Source of the DNA: JANRKF01 sp964518725 | GTDB taxonomy: Bacteria; Pseudomonadota; Alphaproteobacteria; Rickettsiales; SXRF01 | DNA length: 64,000 nucleotides | Assembly: GCA_964518725.1 (NCBI GenBank) | Contig: CAZFKP010000012.1 | Location: 11,840 to 75,839, forward strand | Direction: 5' to 3' | In this document: positions 1 to 9,000 of the stretch, one piece after another | Layout: every line of letters begins with the position of its first letter | Numbering within the stretch: the stretch's first letter is position 1 | Made by a program: the position numbers and the translations under genes | The notes under the pieces: generated by a model | Database searches by the model: none | Told to the model about the DNA's origin: nothing | Seen by the model: the letters and a program-made list of their open reading frames with translations, nothing else

Positions 1-18
1 GGTTTTTTCTAACTACGA

Positions 19-42
19 CATGACCCCGGCGAGGCGGTCATG
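19..42. repeat. Small inverted repeat
   Basis: CATGACC (19-25) and GGTCATG (36-42) form a perfect 7-bp inverted repeat around a GC-rich 10-nt loop, just downstream of the stop codon of the first minus-strand gene. There is no T run on the correct side, so it is not a standard intrinsic terminator. It may still act as a 3' hairpin for that transcript. Confidence 0.35.
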
Positions 43-62
43 AAGGTCAGATCACACGCCCC

Positions 63-515
63 CTACGGGGTTGGTGTAATCAGGATGAACCCAGGTGTCA
101 GGCCAAGGCCGAAGATCCCCGGGGTTTTACTGGGCAGGTAGGCCCAGTAGTTGGTCATGGTTACCGGATCAAGCAGTGGGCCTTCGCCTGGAACTGCATT
201 GAAGTCTGCGAGAACGATGTTCCCGAGCTTGATCCCCCACCGCGCATACTCCCCACTGGCAACTTCCGTGTTACCGTAGGTCCCGATGCCGTCACCAGTT
301 GTGCTGGCCAGAACGGCACCGTTTGCAGTTGACCCGATCCATGTTGCCTTCACCCCACGCACACAACCAGCCGGGAAGGCTGGTGTGACGAGCGGAAGTG
401 CGAGCGGGTCGGGCGCGGCGGTTGTCACAACAATCAGCTTGACGCGTGCCTCAGCCGTTGCGGGCTGAAGCATGCTCACTGCGATTGCAGCGAGCAGAAG
501 CAGAACCTGCTTCAT
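63..515 (-). CDS. Secreted protein of unknown function
   Basis: A 150-residue protein that I do not recognise. It starts MKQVLLLLAAIAVSM, a clear Sec signal peptide, with probable cleavage after an Ala-rich segment near residues 20-24, so it should be exported. The mature part is small, rich in Gly, Thr and Pro, has a single Cys, and shows no catalytic motif I can name. The ATG at 515 is chosen because GAAGGAA lies 8-10 nt upstream and the signal peptide begins there; an in-frame start further upstream would add 19 residues that do not look like an export signal. It lies alone, on the same strand as fabH but 224 bp downstream of it. Confidence 0.6.
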   Translation of the reverse strand: MKQVLLLLAAIAVSMLQPATAEARVKLIVVTTAAPDPLALPLVTPAFPAGCVRGVKATWIGSTANGAVLASTTGDGIGTYGNTEVASGEYARWGIKLGNIVLADFNAVPGEGPLLDPVTMTNYWAYLPSKTPGIFGLGLTPGFILITPTP

Positions 516-739
516 GGTAGATGTTCCTTCAAGCAAGAACAAAGTCGCCGCCTGTGTGTTCGATGAACACAAAATTCAGGCAGCAACTCAACGAATGACG
601 AGACATTTGTCCGGACTGTGTTTCCACAGCTCCCAATGTCTCGATAGTCCCACATTCAAAAAACAATGAAAATGAGCGCAAAATACCCCTCACCCTAGCA
701 TATCGGGGGATTTTAGCAAGAAAATCGTAGGTGGTTGAT

Positions 740-1696
740 TTACCAGCGGATAATAGTTGCGCCCCAGGTGAGACCCGCGCCGAGCGCCGGACAGGCGAGG
801 ATGTGCCCCGGCTTGATCCGCCCGTCGCGCACGCCCTCGTGGAGCGCCAGCGGGATGGAGGCGGCGGAGGTGTTGGCATGTTTGGCGACGGTGGAAATGA
901 CCCGCTCCTCGCCGATTTCGAGCTTCTGGGCAACGGCGGCGAGGATGCGCTGGTTGGCCTGGTGCGGCACCAGCCAGTCGATCGCCGAAAGCGGCAGGTC
1001 AAGCGATGCCATGGCACGGACGACCGCGTCGGGCATTTTGGCGCTGGCGTGGCGGAAGATTTCTTTCCCGGCCATGGTGAGGACGCCGGCAGTCTGGGTG
1101 GCGGAAACGCCGCCGGTGGTGTTTAATTGATGGGTGAAAGCGCCGTCGGTGTAAATCTGGCTGGCGAGGATGCCGTGCTCGCCCTCCGATGCCTCCAGCA
1201 ATAACGCCGCCGCGCCGTCGCCGAACAGCACGCAGGTGGCGCGGTCGTTCCAGTCCATGATCCGCGAATAGGTTTCGGCACCGATTACCAGCACGCGTGT
1301 TGCCGCGCCGCTGCCGATAAAACTGTTCGCAATCGTCATCGCATAGACGAAGCCGCTGCATGCGGCATTCACATCGAATGCGGCGGCGTTCTTCGCGCCG
1401 ATCATGTGCTGCACTTTGGTGGCGGTTGCGGGCATGGTGTCGTCAGGCGTGGTGGTGGCGACGATCACCAGGTCGATGCTCATCGCGTCGACACCGGCAT
1501 GGTTGATTGCTTCCTGCGCCGCACTCGCCGCCAGCGTCGAGGTGAACTCGCCTTCGCCCGCAATATGGCGCTGTTCGATGCCGGTGCGGGTCGCGATCCA
1601 TTCGTGGCTGGTTTCGAGTTTCGGGTCGAGGTCGTTATTGTGGACGATGCGTGCAGGCATTTTCGCACCGATGCCGATGATGCGGGCGCGGGGCAT
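740..1696 (-). CDS. fabH: 3-oxoacyl-[acyl-carrier-protein] synthase III (FabH)
   Basis: Starts fatty acid synthesis in the cytoplasm by condensing acetyl-CoA with malonyl-ACP. The 318-residue thiolase-fold protein has the full catalytic triad: Cys113 in AACSGF, His245 in PHQAN and Asn275 in HANTSAAS. It also has the glycine-rich C-terminal GAGLTWGA motif. Length is normal for the family. Its ATG overlaps the plsX stop by one base (TAATG), so the two are translationally coupled. The rpmF-plsX-fabH order is a classical lipid-initiation cluster in proteobacteria. Identification is secure. Confidence 0.97.
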   Translation of the reverse strand: MPRARIIGIGAKMPARIVHNNDLDPKLETSHEWIATRTGIEQRHIAGEGEFTSTLAASAAQEAINHAGVDAMSIDLVIVATTTPDDTMPATATKVQHMIGAKNAAAFDVNAACSGFVYAMTIANSFIGSGAATRVLVIGAETYSRIMDWNDRATCVLFGDGAAALLLEASEGEHGILASQIYTDGAFTHQLNTTGGVSATQTAGVLTMAGKEIFRHASAKMPDAVVRAMASLDLPLSAIDWLVPHQANQRILAAVAQKLEIGEERVISTVAKHANTSAASIPLALHEGVRDGRIKPGHILACPALGAGLTWGATIIRW

Positions 1697-2760
1697 TAAT
1701 TCGCCTCGCCTTCCACCGCGTCGAGCGAGAGCGAGCTTTGCGCCGCCAGCGTAATTTCCTGGGTGATGCGGGTGTTGATGTGGTGCGCGACCAGCTCGAC
1801 CGCCACCGAAATCGCGTTGCAGAAGCTATATGCGTCGGCGCCGCCATGGCTTTTCACGCAGATGCCGTTTAAGCCCAGGAACATCGCGCCGTTGCGCTTC
1901 CGGTCATCGAGCTTGTCCTTCACCGATTTCATCGCGCCCATGGCGAGGAAGCCGGCGACTTTCGCGACTGGCGAGCTCATGAAGGCATCCTTCAGGTAGG
2001 TGCGGATGAGGCGTGCTACGCCTTCGGCGGTTTTCAGCGCGATGTTGCCGGTAAAGCCGTCCGACACCACGACGTCGGCCTTGCCCATGGTGATGTCGTT
2101 GCCTTCGACGAAGCCGCAGAAATTCAAATTGAGCGGCGAGGCTTTGAGCAGGGCGGCGGCTTCCTTGATTTCGCCGCGGCCTTTCAGTTCTTCGGCGCCG
2201 ATATTGAGCAGCCCGATGCGCGGACGGCTTAACCCCAAAACAGCGCGGGCGAACGCGTCACCCATGATGGCGAATTTGTATAAATCCTGCGCGTCGGATT
2301 CGACGTTGGCGCCAAGGTCGAGCATCACGCATTCACCGCGGAGTGTCGGGAAGAGCGCGGCAATCGCCGGGCGCGATACGCCGGGCAGGGTGCGGAGAAT
2401 CAACTTGCTCATTGCCATCAGCGCGCCGGTATTGCCCGCCGAAACCACCGCGCAGGCCTGGCCTTTTTCCACCGCCTCAATCGCCAGCCACATGCTTGAT
2501 TGCCGACCCTTACGCACGGCTTGTGACGGCTTGTCATCGGCGGCGATGGCATGCTCGGTGTGGATAATGACGCTGGCGCGCTTCAGGCGAGGTAGGCGTG
2601 TGACGATCGGGTCGATGAACGTGCGATTGCCGAACAGCAGGAACTTGATGCCCGGATGGCGGATCAGCGCCTGTTCCGCACCTTCCAGCACTGATAGCGG
2701 CGCGTGGTCACCGCCCATCGCGTCAAGCGCAATCGGTTGCTGCAGCTTGCCAGTGGGCAT
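1696..2760 (-). CDS. plsX: Phosphate acyltransferase PlsX
   Basis: Makes acyl-phosphate from acyl-ACP, feeding PlsY for phosphatidic acid synthesis at the inner face of the membrane. The 354-residue protein opens with the family signature IALDAMGGDHAP near residue 10 and has the conserved VSAGNTGALMA segment in the middle, GLLNIGAEELKG around residue 190 and DGFTGNIALK around residue 225. Length is typical. It is transcribed from the rpmF side toward fabH, with fabH coupled at a TAATG overlap. There is about 130 bp of hairpin-forming DNA between rpmF and this gene. Confidence 0.97.
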   Translation of the reverse strand: MPTGKLQQPIALDAMGGDHAPLSVLEGAEQALIRHPGIKFLLFGNRTFIDPIVTRLPRLKRASVIIHTEHAIAADDKPSQAVRKGRQSSMWLAIEAVEKGQACAVVSAGNTGALMAMSKLILRTLPGVSRPAIAALFPTLRGECVMLDLGANVESDAQDLYKFAIMGDAFARAVLGLSRPRIGLLNIGAEELKGRGEIKEAAALLKASPLNLNFCGFVEGNDITMGKADVVVSDGFTGNIALKTAEGVARLIRTYLKDAFMSSPVAKVAGFLAMGAMKSVKDKLDDRKRNGAMFLGLNGICVKSHGGADAYSFCNAISVAVELVAHHINTRITQEITLAAQSSLSLDAVEGEAN

Positions 2761-2828
2761 GGGATTACCTTCTATAGTGATTCAATCGCGCAGGCGCGAC
2801 TGAAAGAGTTACGCTGGCTGCGCCGCGC

Positions 2829-2855
2829 AAAATCGTTTCTCTCGGAAGCGATTTT
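2829..2855. repeat. Hairpin in the rpmF-plsX spacer
   Basis: AAAATCGTTTC (2829-2839) pairs with GAAGCGATTTT (2845-2855), with one G-T position, across a 5-nt loop. It is the first of two hairpins in the 131-bp spacer. The second follows immediately at 2857-2893. It may shape the transcript between rpmF and plsX or be a small repeat element. Confidence 0.45.
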
Positions 2856-2856
2856 G

Positions 2857-2893
2857 AAAATATTCCCGTGTGAAAGAGACACGAAAATATTTT
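2857..2893 (-). terminator. AT-rich hairpin at the end of rpmF, possible attenuator/terminator
   Basis: AAAATATT..CGTGT (2857-2871) pairs with ACACG..AATATTTT (2879-2893), with a two-base internal mismatch and a 7-nt loop. The right arm includes bases of the rpmF stop codon (2892-2894). On the minus strand the stem is followed by a short T-rich stretch, so partial termination after rpmF is plausible, giving more L32 than PlsX message. This is inferred from structure only. Confidence 0.45.
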
Positions 2894-3074
2894 AGCGGTT
2901 TACTTTGCTTTTCGTCACCTGACGGCCGTTGTAGTAGCCATCGGCCGATACGTGGTGCGGGCGTTTCAGCTCGCCGGTGGTTTTATCTTCCACGACGATG
3001 ACTTTTGACAATGCGTCGTGCGAGCGGCGCATGTTGCGGCGTGAAGGGGACGTTTTTCTTTTCGGTACAGCCAT
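2892..3074 (-). CDS. rpmF: 50S ribosomal protein L32
   Basis: A 60-residue basic protein beginning MAVPKRKTSPSRRNMRRSHD, the diagnostic start of bacterial L32, a component of the large ribosomal subunit near the peptidyl-transferase region. It lacks the zinc-binding Cys pairs of some L32 paralogues, as usual for alphaproteobacteria. In many proteobacteria a YceD/DUF177 gene precedes it; here the upstream side holds a divergent gene, so rpmF is the first gene of the rpmF-plsX-fabH set. Confidence 0.97.
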   Translation of the reverse strand: MAVPKRKTSPSRRNMRRSHDALSKVIVVEDKTTGELKRPHHVSADGYYNGRQVTKSKVNR

Positions 3075-3220
3075 GGTCGTGATTCCTTATTCGTGATCCA
3101 AAATTTCAGCGAAGGCGCCTTATACAGAATAATTGCCTGTCTGTGAAGGGATTTTTCACAGTCGCGGCCGGTGGTCGCCCAAGCGGTTCAAACATCTCAG
3201 CAAAATAAATGATATACTAA

Positions 3221-3226
3221 TATAAT
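3221..3226 (+). promoter_or_regulatory. Candidate -10 box (TATAAT)
   Basis: A perfect TATAAT lies 38 bp upstream of the ATG at 3265 in an AT-rich stretch. The -35 side is weak (no good TTGACA at 16-18 bp), so it would have to be a -35-poor promoter. Confidence 0.35.
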
Positions 3227-3264
3227 ACAGGTGTTTATAATGGTGCAGAGAAAGGATTTCCCTG

Positions 3265-3711
3265 ATGCGTCGCCTGTTTGTCTGGTTCGCGGTTATTTTC
3301 CTGAGTGTGTCCGCCAGTGCTGCGACGCTGGGCGAAAAGCAGCGTATTGTGGTGCTGCTGGATGTGTTTGAAACCACGCCGGGGCTGGTTTTCATCGCTG
3401 GCGGGGTTGAACATAACGGGGCGTGGGCGAAGAAACACCTGGAATATAAGTATGAAACGGCGATTCCTGCCGTTTCCACGGCGCGCGAATTTATCTATGC
3501 CGTTGCCAGTAGTGATGATTTCAATGCCCGCTACACGCTGCGGTTTTCGAACGGCAGGCTGAAGGATTGCGGCGAGTGGCTCGAAGAAAAACTGCAGGAA
3601 ATGGATGCCGCTGCGGCTACGCAGCCGTTGCCGGAGGGGTATGTTCTGCCCGAACCGCCGCCGCCTACCGACCAAAAGGATGCCTGGCCGTTGCCTGATC
3701 CTGAGTATTAG
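3265..3711 (+). CDS. DUF5329-like periplasmic protein
   Basis: A 148-residue protein with an N-terminal signal peptide (hydrophobic core at residues 4-18, Ala-X-Ala cleavage region near 19-20). The central part reads like the DUF5329 family: a segment around residues 38-53 with F, G and EHNGAW, then AKKHLEYKY, then STAREFIYAVAS, and YTLRFSNGRLKDCGEWL near residue 100. Function of that family is unknown. The C-terminus is a Pro-rich tail. AGAAAGGA upstream supports the ATG. It is a single gene facing away from rpmF. The family assignment rests on motif spacing and could be tested with a profile search. Confidence 0.6.
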   Translation: MRRLFVWFAVIFLSVSASAATLGEKQRIVVLLDVFETTPGLVFIAGGVEHNGAWAKKHLEYKYETAIPAVSTAREFIYAVASSDDFNARYTLRFSNGRLKDCGEWLEEKLQEMDAAAATQPLPEGYVLPEPPPPTDQKDAWPLPDPEY

Positions 3712-3924
3712 CGTGTCAACTGACCATAGGGAGTGACATCTTGGTGTGGAGGTGTGAACGGAACTGGATAAAAACCATTCTCTATTGGGCGTAGTGCGGA
3801 GTAAATAGGCGAATTCAATAAATTACAAAAAATATGCACTTCGCCCCTTCCGGGACAGCAATTTCCATGCATCATGTATGATAAGGGCAGTTTTAGCTGC
3901 CGTCATTCTCAATGGCAGGAAAGT

Positions 3925-4686
3925 ATGACACTCGCATCAGTACAGCACACAAACACCATAAGCCCCATCATTTGCAAGATGGGTGTAATGAACCAGCAGC
4001 TTATCCATCGTAGCCTTAATCTCGGGCTGGTGGCGGAGGCAAAGCAGCTGCAGCGCATTGATCGGCATCTGACATGGCTACTGCATAAATCCGCCAGCTT
4101 TGATTTTGTAGCTGAGGTAGCGCAAGGCAGGACGCTGCTTGTTGGTGAGGGCAATCTGAGCTTTACCCTCAACCTTGCTGGAATGTCAGGTGTTATACCC
4201 AATAGGCTGATTGCCACCACATTTGAAAACAAAGAAGAACTATCTTCCGATGCTATCGCCAATGCCGAAGCATTACGCCGCAAGGGTATAACGGTGCTAC
4301 ATGGCATTGACGCATCCAACCTTGCATCCGTATTTGGGTCATGGCGGTTTGATGCTATCGTGTTTCAATTCCCTCATGCTGGCAGCAGAGAGGAAGTAGA
4401 GGGTCGCAACCCAAATTTCATACTCGTGCGCGATTTTCTGATCAGCGCGGCAACGCAGTTGCAACGAGGTGGAAAAGTCCTGATTTCAGCGGTTGATAGC
4501 CCGCATTATCGTGGCGCGTTTCAGTTTGATGAGGCCGCAGATATTGCAGGATTCTCCCCACCTGAATCCTATCCGTTTGATCCATCGGCATTTCCAGAGT
4601 ATGAACATACAATGACGCATCAAAGCGGCAGCGCGATTGATCATCATGACGAATTCAGCACATGGGTATTCAGGAAACAGGTATGA
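3925..4686 (+). CDS. BMT5-like (DUF2431) Rossmann-fold RNA methyltransferase
   Basis: A 253-residue protein whose core matches the 'rRNA (uridine-N3) methyltransferase BMT5-like' domain. It has the SAM-binding loop LLVGEGNLSFTLNLA at about residues 71-85, an acidic residue at the end of the next strand, and the motif DAIVFQFPHAG (143-153), then a helix with RNPNFILVRDFL and a final GGKVLISAVDSP strand. In yeast, Bmt5 methylates 25S rRNA U2634; bacterial members are sporadic and their substrates are not known to me. The ATG at 3925 is preferred because AGGAAAG precedes it; a start at 3874 would add 17 poorly supported residues. Its stop overlaps the next gene by 4 nt (ATGA), so the two are coupled. 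Confidence 0.72.
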   Translation: MTLASVQHTNTISPIICKMGVMNQQLIHRSLNLGLVAEAKQLQRIDRHLTWLLHKSASFDFVAEVAQGRTLLVGEGNLSFTLNLAGMSGVIPNRLIATTFENKEELSSDAIANAEALRRKGITVLHGIDASNLASVFGSWRFDAIVFQFPHAGSREEVEGRNPNFILVRDFLISAATQLQRGGKVLISAVDSPHYRGAFQFDEAADIAGFSPPESYPFDPSAFPEYEHTMTHQSGSAIDHHDEFSTWVFRKQV

Positions 4687-5294
4687 CATCGGGCATAAGA
4701 CAACCATCGTTATTTGAAGAAGCAACATCTGTTGCCCCAGCGATTGCTGGCCTGTCTTATATTCCCAATTTCATTGACGAATCTACGGAAGCGGCACTGC
4801 TGGAGATCATCGACAGCCAGCCGTGGATGCATGACCTCAAACGCCGCGTCCAGCATTATGGCTGGCGTTACGATTATAAGGCGCGAAGCGTCTCAAATGA
4901 TCTGCGGATAGGCGCACTACCTGACTGGCTACAATCCTATGCAGTGCGTTTACAGCAAGGGGGTTTGTTTGCCGAAATACCCGATCAGGTTATCGTTAAT
5001 GAATACCAGTCTGGGCAGGGTATATCAGCACATATTGACTGTGTACCCTGTTTTTCCGATACCATCGCCAGCCTGAGCCTTGGGTCGCCCTGCGTTATTG
5101 ATTTCACCCACAGTAAAATAGGCAAAAAATCATCGCTGCTACTGGAGCCGCGCAGTCTTCTGGTGCTCAGTGGCGATTCACGTTACGTCTGGCAACACGC
5201 CATCGCTGGGCGTAAAACAGATCACCATAACGGCCAAATTATCCAGCGCACACGCCGCGTCTCGCTGACGTTTAGGAAGGTGATTGTGGCTTAA
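4683..5294 (+). CDS. AlkB-like 2-oxoglutarate/Fe(II) dioxygenase
   Basis: A 203-residue protein of the AlkB family, which oxidatively removes or hydroxylates alkyl groups on nucleic-acid bases. Key residues are visible: the NEY motif (106-108), the iron ligands His117 and Asp119 in SAHID, His172 in WQHAIAGR, and 2OG-binding arginines near Arg192 and Arg198 in RRVSLTFRKV. The sequence resembles the short ALKBH8/AlkB-homologue type more than E. coli AlkB, so RNA could be the substrate. The ATG overlaps the methyltransferase stop (ATGA). The gene converges on the YgjP-like gene with a 4-nt overlap. The methyltransferase partner suggests a modification pair; this is inference. Confidence 0.85.
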   Translation: MTSGIRQPSLFEEATSVAPAIAGLSYIPNFIDESTEAALLEIIDSQPWMHDLKRRVQHYGWRYDYKARSVSNDLRIGALPDWLQSYAVRLQQGGLFAEIPDQVIVNEYQSGQGISAHIDCVPCFSDTIASLSLGSPCVIDFTHSKIGKKSSLLLEPRSLLVLSGDSRYVWQHAIAGRKTDHHNGQIIQRTRRVSLTFRKVIVA

Positions 5295-6010
5295 CATAAG
5301 TCACTTTCCAGCTTGTTCTTATATTTTTCCCATTCTGGGAAAACGCGTGCCAGTAAATTCCAGAATTCTTTGCCATGATTAGCGTGGATCAGATGGCATA
5401 GCTCATGGGTTATAACATAGTCGATGCACTGGGTGGATGCATGAATAAGACGCCAATTCAGGACTAAATTGCCAGCCGCAGTCATCGAGCCCCAGCGCGA
5501 CTCTAGGGAGCGGACGATCATGCCTTTAGGTGTCACAAGCGCAGAATCAGGAAAGCGTTCTAACGCCACTTTAAGACGTGACTTAAAACGTTCTTTGGCA
5601 CGAAGAACAAACCATGCTTCCAATAGCTCTTGCGTATGTTTGGCTCTTTTGGGGTAGTGTGTTTTTACAACGATAAACCCACCTGACAGTGATACCCCAG
5701 ACTGTATGCTTGGCACTACCTTTAGGCGATATTGGCGGCCAAGATAACGATGGGTTTCACCTGGCTCAAATTTGCGCTCAGATTTCTTTGGATGGAACTG
5801 CCTAAAAAAACAGACTTGCCGAGTAATCCATCTGGCGCGTTTTCGCACTTTTGCATAGATTTTCTCTAAATCCACATTGGGTGGTGCCACAACTTCTACG
5901 GACATGTCGGGATGGACATGAATTGCGAGCGTCACACGATCCTTGCGCTGCAAAGAGAAACATAATTCCTTGCTGCCGTAAGGGATGGTATGAAGCGCAG
6001 TTTCCTTCAT
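5291..6010 (-). CDS. YgjP-like (DUF45) M48-type metallopeptidase, last gene of the type I RM operon
   Basis: A 239-residue protein with the zinc motif HELCHLIHANHGKEFW near residues 202-217 (HExxH plus a downstream His and Glu), and the conserved SLESRWGSMTAAGNLVLNW stretch just before it. This is the YgjP/WSS1-like zinc-peptidase domain. Such genes are often found directly after hsdR. WSS1 proteases clear DNA-protein crosslinks, so a role in removing stalled restriction or methylation complexes is possible but unproven. Its ATG overlaps the hsdR stop by 4 nt. It converges on the AlkB-like gene. Confidence 0.85.
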   Translation of the reverse strand: MKETALHTIPYGSKELCFSLQRKDRVTLAIHVHPDMSVEVVAPPNVDLEKIYAKVRKRARWITRQVCFFRQFHPKKSERKFEPGETHRYLGRQYRLKVVPSIQSGVSLSGGFIVVKTHYPKRAKHTQELLEAWFVLRAKERFKSRLKVALERFPDSALVTPKGMIVRSLESRWGSMTAAGNLVLNWRLIHASTQCIDYVITHELCHLIHANHGKEFWNLLARVFPEWEKYKNKLESDLC

Positions 6011-9000
6011 CCTGAGAACCTCGCCCGTGCTATTGCCATCAACGATTCCAGCACCTTATCCAGTTCGTCGGGTGTTAGGGAAACAGCCATCTCTGGCCCG
6101 ACTATATCAAAGAAATAATCGTCCAGCGTATTCTGAATTTTCTTCATGGCATCGGGGTTCTGCCAGATATTCACGATCAGGTGTTTTTTGATAATAGATA
6201 ATGCTGCAAGTGAAATCTCTGCGGCAGTAGCCTCCGCCGATGTACCTTCTGGCAGGTATAATTTTATCGTCGGCAGTAGCGCACCGTAAAAGGCTTGTGC
6301 ATCAAGATTATCTTGAATCTTTGTTGGGATATTTTCTGCGCGTTTGCCAGAGGCGACATCCTTGGCAATCTCGGATACGCGTTTCAGATAGTCCTTCTCG
6401 GAAATGCGCTTGCTGCGATATTCCCGAATTGCTTCCTCCAGCATTTGCGAAAAAGCCTTGTAAAGCGTGGGGTCTTCTTCCATGCGCTCTGTGATGGTTT
6501 TTTTCGTCGCGGATGCGATGCGGTCTGCCTTGGATGCTGCGGTTACGCCCTGTTCCGCAATTACTGCCTCAAGCGCAGAAGGGTCATTGATATTCACCTC
6601 CGTTACAATGATCTGCGCGGGCGTGGCAATGATGTGGTCATCCAGCAATTTCTGTATTTTTGGCTCATATTCCTTAATATCAACCACTTCCTGATAACGG
6701 ATTTGCACTGAGCGTTTCAAGTTGGTGAAACGCTTCCAATCCGCTTTGAATGCATCCAATTCTTTTGTCGAAAAGACATCATACGTTTTTTCCGATGAAA
6801 GAGCGGTATGCAGGCATTTGGAAAATTCGCGCAGAGCGGCGTAGAATTCATCGCGAATAGCATCGTCTGCCAGATATTGTTCAAGCTGTTCGTGATCCAG
6901 CTTATTGGTGACGCTGGCAAAAATGCCCCATACATTTTGATGTAACACGGGCAATTTACGCAGTTCTTCGCGTATATCATGCACAGAGCCAGCTAAATCT
7001 TCCTCGGCGTATCCATCAAACGAACTGTAGTTGGTTAATGCTTTGTCCAACTCGCCCAGCAAGCCTTCGTAATCAACTATATAGCCAAATTGTTTTGGCT
7101 GGTCGTTCTCCTCAAACAGGCGGTTTACGCGCGCAATTGCCTGCAGGAGATTATGTTCTTTCAGCTGCTTGCATACATAGAGAATCGTGTTGCGCGGTGC
7201 ATCGAAGCCCGTCAGCAACTTAGATACGACAATCAAAATCTCAGGGTCACCTGAACCCTTGAACGATTCAATGATCTGGCGGTTATATTCTTCCTCCGTT
7301 CCATATTTCTTCATCATGTCTGCCCAAAAGGTCTTAACGCGATCTTTGGAGGTGCGATCCACTTCTTCATTGCCTTCGCGGTCATCTGGCCCAGAAATAA
7401 CAACCTCAGAACTAACATGGCCAATATCATCCAGTATGTCCTTGAAACGTATGGCGGCGGATTTAGAAGGAGCAACCAATTGCGCTTTACGCCCCGTTCC
7501 CTGCCAGGATTGACGATAGTGTTCAGAAATATCGATAGCCTTGGCATAGATAGCCTGCTCGGTTTTAGCGAGCATAGACATACGGCTAAATTTTGATTTC
7601 AGGTCGGCTTTCTGCTCGTCTGTTAAGCCCTTGGCAACACGATCAAACCATTCGTCAATCACCTGACCGCTGAGTTTTTGCTCAATGTAACGCCCCTCAT
7701 AGAGCAGCGGAACGACAGCACCATCGCGTACCGCATCGTCGATGGTGTATTTGTGAATCAGCCCGCCAAAGGTATCGAGCGTGCTTTTCTCATTCTTGAG
7801 CAATGGCGTGCCTGTGAACCCAATGTAGCATGCTTTAGGCAGAATACGGCGCATTTTGGCAGCAAACGAGCCATATTGTGTACGATGGCTTTCATCAATC
7901 AACACGAAGATATTGCTGTCATCATCCTTGAAATCGCGGGTACGGGTAGCGGTATCAAATTTGTTGATGATGGTCGTGATCAGCGGTTTCTTCTGCTGAA
8001 TCAATTCGATCAACTGTGTGCCAGAAGCCGCACGTAGCGGCTCAAGCTGGCAAGATTTGAATGTATCTTTAATTTGTTTATCCAAATCATCGCGGTCGGT
8101 GGCAATGATGATGCGTGCATTGGTAATATCAGGGTCTTGCGCCAGAGCCTTCCCAAGCATCACCATGGTAAGAGATTTACCCGAACCCTGTGTGTGCCAG
8201 ATCACGCCACCGCGCCTACGGCCTTCATGGTCGAATTGTTTGAGGCGGCGCAGAGTTTCACGCACCCCAAAGAACTGCTGATAGCGTCCGAGCTTCTTCA
8301 CTCCACCATCAAACACGCAGAAATTGCGGATCAATTCGAGCAGACGTTCTGGGCGGCATAAGGCGTATAATACCCGATCCTGCTCGGTAACAGCCCGCAT
8401 GCCTTCTGTTTGCATCTGATCAAAGAACCTACGGGCGGGAGCAAAATCACCAGAAAATAGCGCAGTTTTTGCGGTGTCACCAAGCGGACGATTGACGAGA
8501 GCATGAATGGTTTCATCCTTATCCTGCTCATCTTTCCAATTCTGCCAGTATTTTTTGGATGTCCCTACAGTGCCATAACGCACCTCGTTTTTATTGGTGG
8601 CGAGTAGCAGTTGGGCATAATGGAATAGGTGCGGAATTTCATCCGCACCCTGATTGCGTATATGCTGAGAAATAGCTTGGGTGATAGATTCCGTGGGGGA
8701 TTTATTTTCAATCACGACCAGTGGTATGCCGTTAACAAAAAGCACAATGTCACAACGGCGCGTGAGGGCAGAACCAGTACGCTCTACAGTGACTTCCACC
8801 GTTGCATGATAGGCATTATTCTCTGGTGTGTTCCAATCGATATAGCGCAGGGAATAGCTCTTACGGTCGCCATCGATGGTTTTTTCAATGGTGGTGCCAA
8901 GAATGAGCGAGTCATAAATATCCTGATTGGTACGCACCAGTCCGCGCTGCTCAATAGGCGATGGCTTTAGGCGGCGGATAGCTTCTTCCGCATCGCCCGC

